A DNA stretch of 64,000 nucleotides from Tethya wilhelma. Lineage: Eukaryota; Porifera; Demospongiae; Tethyida; Tethyidae. The stretch covers positions 788,705 through 852,704 of the forward strand of contig CAXIPT010000005.1 of assembly GCA_964030475.1 (NCBI GenBank), given 5' to 3'. This document shows positions 55,261 through 64,000 of the stretch, piece by piece (the stretch's first letter is position 1; each line of letters opens with the position of its first letter). Made by a program: the position numbers and the translations under genes. Under the pieces are notes generated by a model. The model was given only the letters and a program-made list of their open reading frames with translations. It ran no database searches and was not told where the DNA came from.

Positions 55261-56680
55261 TAAATCGTTGTGGCAGTACACTTGTGGCTCAATATAGGAC
55301 GTGGCTTGATTTTTATTTTTGGCTGTTTACTAGTTACATTAGGTTAATATAGTAAAAAGGCACATGACATTGTACAAATGCAAGGGAACCTAAACACAAA
55401 ACAAAATACATGCAGGTGAACACTGAATGGTAAGCACAGGTAAGTGCAGTAAACCATAGTAAACAGAGGTAAACACAGGTAAATGCAAGTAAACCNGATG
55501 AAGAGTATGTACCATAACTTAAAGTTTATAATTTTTAGTATACACAATAAAAATTATGCATGATAGAGATATAGACTTGTGAATATTTTTAGGACCATTC
55601 TATATTGTGCATTACTATGATTTTCTTATTCTTTGAATGTTGAATTATTTTTACCACTGAAGGTTTTATACTACACCAGATAGTAATTTAATCAGTACAT
55701 ATAAACTTAGTAATTTTTTCTATTAGCCCAATTACTATTAATACAATTATAAGTTCTTTATATTATGACGTGTGAATTCAGTAACCTCTCATCTAAGCCC
55801 ACCATGCACATGCGTACTAATGCTCGCTAGCGCCACAACACAATCAGCAACAACAACAAAATGGGTAGCTGACAACAGAGAGTGGCAGGGGGAAAAAAGG
55901 GAAGAAGTTCACAAAACACACACCAGGACACACACACAGAACAACACAACAACATACACCAGTTCATGGACTAAAAGACAGGCAACAGTGTGGGGTGGGC
56001 TGGAAACTCAGAAGTGAAAAGGATTTAGAGCATGAGGCCAACATGCTCAGGGAAAAACCTCTCCCAAAAAAACCACTTTGGGAAAAAATAGGAGAGGAAA
56101 ACCCAACTCAAAATGGTTACAAGCACCCCACAAAAATAAATAGGGAAAAGACAAACTTGAAACGGGGAGCCACAGCCAGGGTTCAGCAGGACTGAGACAA
56201 CAAGTCCCCGGAACAGAGCTGGAGGGAGAAAACTCAGAAACACACGAGTAAAAGAACTGATGCAAGCAACAAACAGCGGACAGCTAGAAACCTGGGTGGT
56301 AAACTGAGCCAGCTAGGGGGCTCACCATAAGGGAGCACACACACACACACACAAGTAGCTCCCCGTTAAAACACATGACGACCAACCAAAACAGGGGGGG
56401 GGCAGGAACCGACAAACTGCAATAGAGAGAACCTGCTGCAGTTGTCGAGAGTGACAGTTATACTGTAATACCAAGCACCAAGCTTAAATACCCCACCCAA
56501 TATGGGAAGCTGCAGCGCATTCCAGACTGAGGATGTAGGTAAATATGTACATGTGTGATGTGTGTGTGTGTGCCATGTGTGAGTACATTTTGTGGTCAGA
56601 CTGTTTTTCTAATGAAACCACAGGCCTTAACTATCTATAATTATATAGCCAGTAATTGTTCACTCATTGACCATTGATGG

Positions 56681-56726
<46 letters not shown>

Positions 56727-56769
56727 CAACTTGATCAAACTGTGGAAGAAAAGGCCAGGATTGGTCTGT
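55261..56769. other. Non-coding stretch with simple repeats
   Basis: A short-period array of GTAAACACAG-like units at 55435-55495 ends at an N (55496). CA runs occur at 56337-56351 and 56685-56722. A frame at 55995-56195 is Lys/Glu-rich with no known domain. No gene supported. Confidence 0.35.
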
Positions 56770-56974
56770 ATCTGCTTGTATCTTTAAAAAAATGAGTAGA
56801 AGTAAAATTATGCTTCTGGGAGGAGTGTTAGGCTTGGACACATATAACCTTGACAATATGCTAGTCCTTCCTGATGACATGGTGAGGGCCTGGCTCTGTA
56901 AAGAAGACAAAGTGATCGAAAAAACTGGCGATCGGTTGACTTGGAACAGTTTAGTTGGCTCTACAAAAAAATAG
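56770..56974 (+). pseudogene. Death-domain relic
   Basis: The frame reads KIMLLGGVLGLDTYNLDN, then DDMVRAWLCKEDKVIEKTGD, RLTWNSLVGS and a stop. The WL ... TW-x-x-L pattern is the C-terminal half of a Death domain. The first helices are missing and no flanking exons were found. It lies 1.6 kb upstream of the CARD-GTPase gene and may be debris of another death-fold gene. Confidence 0.45.
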
Positions 56975-57765
56975 AACAGTTTGGTATTGCAAAAGAGATT
57001 CAACAATTCAAGCACCATAGCATAGCAACCTAACATGATATTGCATATAAGCATACATGTCACTCCCCTTTTTGCAATTCAATGAATTAATCATCAATTA
57101 GTGAGTTATTTTATCCACCCCAAACAGAGATATGCTTTTTCATTACAGTAAGTCACCTCATGAAGGTCAAATTTTTTATAGATATCCCAATAACTTATCA
57201 AGATGTACATTCCTCCGAGACTCCATGCATTTGCCACAAATTCATAGAGATATAATCATACTGTTTACTTTATTAAACGTACCTCACACTGAGACTATGC
57301 TGCATGTGATCCACCCCTTTTTCATGAAGATATATCCTATATAGGTTGCAATTGCTCAGTCTGACTTTACAGTGGCAATGGTTCCCTGTGCATGTCTATA
57401 TGACTGATACTGTCAATGTTCTTTTAAAATTTGTCACTGATTATTGCTTGTAATAATTGAGACTCCAGATTCTGAGTGTGTGTTCATGTATATATATAGG
57501 CAGTGCATTTTTGGGATAAATATTCATGTAATTATGACAATACCAGAAATAATAACTATGCAAACATAATGTTATTCATCATACCAGTCAGTCTGGCATT
57601 GAAGCTTGTCCATGCTGTGTTTTATATACTTCATTGATTTGAACTATGACAGCAAAATTAATGGTAAGTGTAGATACACTTATTATTGTAAGCCAAACAT
57701 AATATCTAGGTCTTCTGAGAAGGACAGGATTGCATGGGGTCATTGGGGTGTCAGTACCTTGACCT
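56975..57765. other. Non-coding stretch
   Basis: Nothing recognised. Confidence 0.3.
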
Positions 57766-57933
57766 AGCTGGTTCACATAATTTCCTGTTGCATTGTATCA
57801 TTAAAGTTCTTCGTGTAATGCAACAACACATTGTCAGTTAACCTTTCTCTGGTGCTGCAATGCTGGGTATGTCATTGCAAGCACACGAATAACTTTAATG
57901 ATACAATGCAACGGGAAATTATGTGAACCAGCT
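57766..57933. mobile_element. MITE with about 40 bp inverted repeats
   Basis: AGCTGGTTCACATAATTTCC at the left and its complement at the right, continuing through GTTGCATTGTATCATTAAAG. A looser relative of the arm (ATGCAATGCAACAGGAAGTT) is at 60980-61002. Confidence 0.8.
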
Positions 57934-58609
57934 TGGTCAATTGTGAACCAGCCTTATACCACAACCATAATGTATGGCAGCCCATTTGATCACTAAATAC
58001 TAACAATCAGAAACTCCTGATTGTCTTTACTGATATGCTGCCAGGCAATGGTGCAATAAAGACCTCACATAATAATTATTGACATAATTATTTAGTCACA
58101 TGACTATCTAATCAGTTAATGCCCACTGAGCTAGATGTGAGGCCAGGACTGACAGGGACGTCACAGATACTGAAATCAGTGAAGTGACATCATACATTGA
58201 TATACACCGAAGCTATAAGTAAATGACATTAAAAATGGTTAACTGCATGGGCAAACTTATAGGACCCTTGTGACAAAATGATGGCCTTTTTAAGCCGGTG
58301 ACTGATATGACATAGATAATCTATGGTGTGTATAGACAAGTTCAAACTTACTTCACCGGCCATGAAACTGAGAAGAGCCTGCCAAGGAGGCCTTAAGGCA
58401 CATGAAAGTAGCTACTCAATCAGTCAGATCATGAATCCCCACGGACTTGGAATTCGCGCGCAAATTGAAATCATTATAAGCGCATGCGCAAACAAATTTG
58501 CCACACCTCTGTTTTGCGAGTTTACTTCTCATCGTCAGTCACTGAGCACTGAAAGAGACTTTCAACTGAATTTGGTTCTATAAAAGATTGAAAATCTACC
58601 ACATTCACC
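57934..58609. promoter_or_regulatory. Upstream region of the CARD-GTPase gene
   Basis: CGCATGCGCA (58481-58490), the NRF-1-like site also found before IgTM-2 and IgTM-3, lies 120 bp before the ATG. TATAAAAG is at 58579-58586, close enough to the ATG (58610) that the 5' leader would be almost absent, so the TATA may be fortuitous. Confidence 0.4.
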
Positions 58610-61417
58610 ATGGCTTCCCAATCTGTTCGATATCATGATGTCGTTCAGTATAGATTTGGTCGTTTGGTGACAGCAGTAAAGCCAGTTGTTAAGCCTCGGC
58701 GCGTGCGTAGCACGTGCAGAGGGTTACGGTAGTCGTTTTGTGTGTGTGTGTGTCTGTCTGTTACTAGATTATCTGAAGAATGACAGCTCTATGGTCCAAA
58801 TGAAAGGTACTTACGTTCATAAATCGAAATTATCTAGAAATTTGTTGTATAGAATCTTGCAAAACGCTGTAGTTTCTGAGATTTGAGGCTTTGGTGCTTC
58901 TCTGAGCGCTTAGCTTCGAAACCGCACCCATTGATCACGCCCTGTGTAGTGTGCGTTATCTAGAAACAATACAGCTTGAATCATGGACTGGAGTTTGGCA
59001 GGCTGGCTTAGCCTGCTGCTTGGACAGTACAGGTAAGTAACTCAATGATTGCAAGTTGAATTAATATAGCTTTGTGTAGAAGTATCTCGAGCTGAGCATT
59101 AAAGTGCAAGTACTAAGTACTACAAGCATCAAAAGTATATTCAATGAATCATCAAAACAGCGGTTTAAATATAACTAGGTTAACCACAGGTCAATTGCAG
59201 CAGGCTTGAATTTGCTAGACCGCTGACACCTCTCAGTGGACCGTGCTGGTCATATGTCATGCATACATGTGAGTGCGCCGAGGCTTATGCACCTTGGTGC
59301 TTTCATTGTCCAAGTTGCTGTGGAAGCGTTTTCAAAAAAGCTAATCTCGGTACAAAGCAAAAATGATGCTTCAAATGAGACTGTAAGCCCATACAATAGA
59401 GCAAATAGTCTGTTAGGTGAGATTCTGGAGCAGATCAAACAAAATGAAGATCACTTTGATACGTTTGTTGATATCCTGAAAGAATTTCCTACGTTGGAGG
59501 GCGTGGCAGACGAACTTGAAGAAGCCATCAAAAACCCATCTAATGCGCCGTCCAGTAGACGAAACAGCCGGATCGAAGCAAGCAATAAGCCTTTAACTAC
59601 AAGTGAAATTCGAAGGAAGGATTCAATGGAATCATCTGAAGGTAGCGGCACTATCTCAACAGCTGCTACTACTAGTACAATTAACTTTCAATGTTCTTGT
59701 GGTAAAAATTGTACCCTAGATACCTCAGTGTCAGGTGAATGCCTCACTCAGCTTGAAACTTTGTTTCCTCATGTTGATCTGGGTGATCTAGATGAAAATG
59801 GTAAGGAAAAACTTTTTCGCAGGCTGATAAGTGAAGCAAATGAAATGATTCTGAAGTTTGAAGAGCTCAAGAATATTATTTTCATGTCTATGGAAAAACG
59901 AAAATTAACTACGGATGAAGTAAAAAAAGTTGCTCTTTCTGTTTGTAAGCAGCATAGTCAGCAGTTTTCACGACTTGCAACAATGTCTGAAATTCACTCC
60001 TTCCTCACTGCCCACAACTACATTACCTTCCTCAACTACAGGATACTGAAGGAAATAGTAAACTGTCTAGGTACATCTGATGATAAAGCACGTATGGAAG
60101 AATACCTCAAAGTCTTCAGTGAATTCTGTAAACGCCAAGTCTTTCGTGTTCCTAACAGTGTCTTTCAAGTTCCATTACCTACAAATAGTATTGACACACA
60201 ACTAGTGGTGAGAGTAAACAAAAATACTTNAACACGCATGGAAGAATATCTCAGTGTTGACTTCAGTGAATTCTGTAAACGCCACATTTTTGAAGTTCCA
60301 AAAGTTGTCTTTCAGGCTAGTCTAGATCTATTACCGATAGCTATGAACAGCACCGATATTGACACACAACTTGTGCTGAACATAAATGAGAGTGTCTGGC
60401 TGAAAACAAAACAAGGATCAGCTACAGCTGAATGTGTCTTCAGTCTAAATGAGATCTATGCCATTGAAGAAACTATTGCAAAAGAAATTGATCTTGACTG
60501 TCACTCTATTCTTATCAGATCTACAGATATGAAAGGTGGATGCGTACAACTTTCATTTGCACTTATTCTGATAGACCAAGTTGCTAGGGTCTTCCCCCTC
60601 TCCACTGCTCAGCAGAGCAGACTACGGCATCTTGGTATTACTATCACAAACCAACCATTATCCCAGGAAATCTCAAAACACTCAGCCAGATCTGTTTTAC
60701 CCACCGATGCTATTAGTCATCAAGAACATGAAGGTACGTATAAATATGTGAGAGAATGCTTAGCTAAGCCTCAGTTGTAGCTTTATGTAATCATAATGAG
60801 TACTATACTTGGTACAGTAGGTCACATAAATTATATCAGGTAAGGGTTCGAGTTCACATACACTGTATTGCAATGTGTACATGTAATAATACTGAATTGT
60901 TGGCACAGCTAGACTTTAAAAAATGTTGTGTTCGATACATTGCGTTGCTGCATTTTAAATTTGCATGCAAATAGTTTTACATGATGCAATGCAACAGGAA
61001 GTTTATATGTGCATTCACCTTAAACTATCGAGACAACCATAACCAGTAATGTCACCTGATACATGAATATCATGTGCACACCTGCATTACAATTAAAGCA
61101 CAATAGCTAATGAATATCTTATCAAAATTAATTATCATGATTGTGCAATATTCATCCTTATAAGTGTTTCACCTATACCTTTCTCACCTCTCATTATCAT
61201 TATTCATATCAGAGTCAGGGAGTGATATTCCATGTCACACCCACACCATAATAATATGCCTCCAACTTCGGTGCAAATAGCAGTGTTACTGTATGCATTG
61301 CTGATCACTGGATGGGTGGAGGTGACAATAGAGTAGTCACAAGGGGTCAATGGCAAACAAACTAGTTGCATGGCTGAAGTGATCATGTGCCCCCAGTTAA
61401 GGGTCATGCAACTATAA

Positions 61418-61476
<59 letters not shown>

Positions 61477-62128
61477 GCCGCCCATGCGTGTGTGGGTGTA
61501 TACATTGAAAATTAATTTTTCATTATAACAATTGAATTAGTGTTGAAATCCTGACCATTACGTTTGTTGCCTTTTTGCTTATTAAAGACATAATAATCAT
61601 AATATAATAATTTATTACTTTAAAATGATATTTTTGTGATATTTTAGATACTATCAATGCTGGACAAGGAGTCAACTTTAAAAAAAAGCAGTTATTAAGT
61701 TCCACAGGTGATTCATCAATCTGGCTGGCAGAGTTTCAAGGTGAAGATGGAAAGCTAGTTCTCAACAAAGAAGCACTGGACCTTTTGAAGACAATACCCT
61801 CCAACAAACCAGTTGCTGTGTTGTCAATCTGTGGGCCATATCGATCAGGCAAGTCCTTCTTTCTTTCTCGTATGTTGGGCACCAACGATGCTTTCAAAGT
61901 CAGTTCTGAAATGGATCCATGCACAAAAGGAATTTGGATGTCCACGACTGTTCTGGAATGCAACAATTTTGTTGTGGTTCTTCTCGACACTGAAGGAACG
62001 AATGCTGCACAAGCAGGTGAAAATACTGCTGACATGACCAAACTACTGGTCTTAACAACTCTTTTGAGTTCTTATCTCATCTTCAACACCAAAGGAGCTC
62101 CTGAAAAACCTCATATTAATCAAATGAG
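58610..62128 (+). CDS. CARD-like / GBP-type GTPase fusion protein, 5' part, split by a transposon
   Basis: Exons: 58610-58690 (MASQSVRYHDVVQYRFGRLV ...), 59308-60733 and 61648-62128; the last ends at a GTGAGA donor, so the gene continues past the window. With the element at 58691-59307 removed, the first two pieces join in frame. Residues about 5-105 form a six-helix CARD-like death fold (RANSLLGEILEQIKQNEDHF, DTFVDILKEFPTLEGVADEL). Next come a Ser-rich linker, a CSCGKNC cysteine patch and a helical region with FLNYRILKEIVNCLGTSDDK and EFCKR-x-x-F-x-VP. The latter resembles an unnamed region I recall from invertebrate death-fold proteins. The third exon is a guanylate-binding-protein GTPase start: P-loop GPYRSGKSFFLSRMLG, switch TKGIWMSTT and DTEGTNAAQ. 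The architecture suggests an inflammasome- or defence-type signalling GTPase. The EFCKR segment is duplicated around an N at 60230. Confidence 0.7.
58691..59305 (+). mobile_element. AAGCCTCGG-family element inserted in the CARD coding exon
   Basis: Complete copy: AAGCCTCGGCGCGTGC left end, right end GCGCCGAGGCTTATGCACC then TTGGTGCTTTCA, with TT on both sides. Reading into it gives a stop after 13 codons. Removing it with one TT restores the frame exactly (CCA GTT GTT / GTC CAA GTT). It could be a disrupting allele or a newly forming intron, though I found no splice pair that removes it cleanly. Confidence 0.75.
61424..61468. repeat. (GT)n microsatellite
   Basis: GT dinucleotide run in the intron between the middle region and GTPase exons. 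Confidence 0.9.
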
Positions 62129-63070
62129 GTGAGATTATGATATAATTAAATTGGCAAAAATCGGTAATGGTCATCTGATATCATGCATCACTGGAATTAA
62201 TTTGCACAATAATTATTGCCGAGCACCTTAGTGTGAGGCAATTTCCTTGCACTCAGTGTACTATTGGTAGGGTGTCCAACGTCAAATTTCAAAAGTAGCA
62301 AACTAAAGTCATTGCTAGTTATTTGTGTAGACCTACTATAGGCCAACTAATAAGGTTTGATGTAATCATGCATTGTTTTCCTTCGCAAGGCGTTTCAATA
62401 AAACACAAATTCGCAAAATAATGGTCACGTCACCAGAATATAGTACGCGTATGTACGCATGCACGTACACCGCGTGCTATTGCCGCATTTGTCACAAGCA
62501 GTAAGAATCTTGCAAACACTCATAAAAAGATGAAGGGCACCATATGCATGGTGCACAACCTTCGGCTATACACACTGTAATACACACTGCCTATAATTAT
62601 ATACAATACTATAAACGCATTTATAATTAGGCATTGACTCTGAGAAGGCTATCGAGGCATGCATGCATGATTATACATATACCATCAGCATCGCAATGTC
62701 ATGTAAACCACACTTTCTATACTTTACTGCAGCTGTATAACATCCAGGCTGGCAATGCAGACTGTACAGTTGCATGGGCGTGGCTACTTAGGCAACGTTG
62801 CGATCATAATTATTATTATCACAAGCTAGCTTGCTGCAGAGTTAGCAAAACACAATTAAGCGCTTGGACTACTAGAAATACTCTGTTACGTCTAAGCATT
62901 TATACTAGAGACAGTGTCGCTATCTCAGACTTCCAGTGTTCTAGCGAGGTGCAGCTAGCGCACAACTCTCATTAGCTCGTATACGTAGTGCTAGTGGGTG
63001 GGGCCACGTAGCCAAAATGGCCGCCCGAGCGATGGCTTGGACTGAAAATCCTGGCATAGCTCAAGAACTA
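62129..63070. other. Intron of the CARD-GTPase gene (non-coding)
   Basis: I looked for the next GTPase exon and did not find one. A frame at 62634-62975 has no recognisable domain. Confidence 0.35.
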
Positions 63071-63668
63071 TAGCCTCGTTCCCAGGCTCCCCCCTCTCAG
63101 ATAGTACGGGGGGAGCCTGGTCGCCAATCTCACGTGACATACGTCATTGGCGATTACAACGTATGGTTGAGAGCGCGCTCTTTCCCGGGTTTTTGCCAAC
63201 AGCTTTCAAAGGAATTTTACAGTCTGTGAGATCGAGATAGGAGGGTCAGGTAAGTGAAAAAAGAAAGTAGTTAACTAGGAGGCTTGTTGTATTTAGCAGT
63301 AGTTCAATTTTATAGGCTAGTAAAACGTGCTTGGGCTGTCACGATGGCTACAAGCCTCTTGCCTTGGCTTTTGAGTTACTTTTTTATCCGTAGACTATGA
63401 ATTCAGCTAATACAAGTAATATTAGAGAAATATACCTGGTCTTTGTTCCGCTGGCTGTATTTTCTGCTGCAAAAATCTTGAGTAAAAGTCATACAAAGCT
63501 ATTACACGTGAGCGCTCTCAACGTCACCATGAATTTTTGCGTGGGCGCAATTTTTTACCTGTCTACCGACGTCTATCCTTTACGTCACTCACGTGAGATT
63601 GGCGACCAGGCCCTCTGCTGTGCTTTTTTGCAAAAAAAGCTAAAGGGAGGGGCCTGGGATCGAGGCTA
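63071..63668. mobile_element. TAGCCTCG-family MITE, copy 4 (598 bp)
   Basis: Ends TAGCCTCGTTCCCAGGCTCC and TGGGATCGAGGCTA. The left end folds into a hairpin around GATAGTACGG and the right around GCAAAAAAGC. Internal inverted repeat CGCCAATCTCACGTGA. Perfect 9 bp duplication CAAGAACTA (63062-63070, 63669-63677). Confidence 0.9.
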
Positions 63669-63689
63669 CAAGAACTATAGGCTTTTAGC

Positions 63690-63859
63690 TTCTGATATAT
63701 ACACATATTTTTTTTAGATGAACATCAGCACTCCATGCATATGTCCTTAATTTTCAGAGTAGACTTGCTGTTCTTCAGATTAAGAGTGAACACACACACA
63801 CACACACGGAAAAAACGACTACTATAACCCTTTCGGCGTGCTTCACACGCCAAGGGTTA
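63690..63859 (-). mobile_element. Diverged relative of the AAGCCTCGG family
   Basis: Minus-strand left end TTAACCCTTGGCGTGTGAAG with hairpin CCCTTGGCGTG / CACGCCGAAAGGG, then AGTAGTCGTTTT and a CA run where other copies have TGTCTG repeats. The hairpin sequence differs from the main family while its position is the same. Confidence 0.55.
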
Positions 63860-64000
63860 ATAACATAGTCCTAGAACATTGCTTACAGCCAGGCCTCACC
63901 AAATTTGCTATTGTAGTGGACCTAGTATGGCATTTTGGTCACGTGACCATCATTTGCGAATTTGTGTTTTTAGTGAAATGCCTCGCGAAGGAAAATAATG
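63860..64000. other. Right window edge
   Basis: No feature recognised; presumably still inside the CARD-GTPase gene intron. Confidence 0.3.

Noticed and set aside
56641..57063. 140-residue minus-strand ORF
   Set aside because: Contains a translated CA run and is antisense to the death-domain relic.

Overview
The window is nuclear DNA from an animal. It has short spliced exons with GT-AG introns, dense DNA transposons, simple repeats and death-fold/Ig proteins. The compact introns, low GC and arrays of tandem Ig and death-fold genes suggest a demosponge or a similar non-bilaterian; the species is an inference of low certainty. The sequence is draft quality: single N bases lie at 3650, 42794, 46745, 55496 and 60230, and the one at 42794 is followed by what reads as sequencing-adapter DNA.

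Region 1 (1-19 kb) is a cluster of small single-pass membrane receptors, nearly all on the minus strand, here called IgTM-1 to IgTM-7. Each has a signal-peptide exon, one exon for a cysteine-rich Ig-like ectodomain, a transmembrane exon and short cytoplasmic exons, with a shared splice-phase pattern. One larger plus-strand receptor (IgFN-1, 14.3-18.0 kb) has an Ig domain, fibronectin-III-like domains, a membrane helix and a tail with five tyrosine motifs. IgTM-6 and IgFN-1 are head to head over about 480 bp. IgTM-4 faces a dead IgFN signal exon in the same arrangement. A minisatellite at 7.6-8.9 kb is itself hit by a small palindromic transposon.

Region 2 (19-44 kb) is rich in transposons. 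It holds a complete 2.4 kb pogo/Tigger element (20.6-23.0 kb) carrying a transposase and, divergently, a HIRAN-domain gene. It also holds several families of palindromic elements, a truncated Penelope-like element with a hammerhead-ribozyme-like 3' end, and a host gene of unknown function whose four visible exons run from 27.3 to 38.6 kb.

Region 3 (40-55 kb) holds further copies of the receptor pair: IgFN relics at 40.8, 46.8 and 52.5 kb, each followed by a minus-strand IgTM gene or relic (41.5, 47.9-49.1, 53.8-54.9 kb). A 5'-truncated LINE lies at 44.2-46.4 kb.

Region 4 (56-64 kb) holds a death-domain relic and the 5' part of a large gene. That gene encodes an N-terminal CARD-like domain, a helical middle region and a guanylate-binding-protein-type GTPase, and its first coding exon is split by a 615 bp transposon. 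It runs off the right edge.

Taken together, the receptors and the CARD-GTPase protein look like an innate-recognition neighbourhood that has expanded by tandem duplication, similar in layout to invertebrate allorecognition loci. The function is inferred from architecture only.
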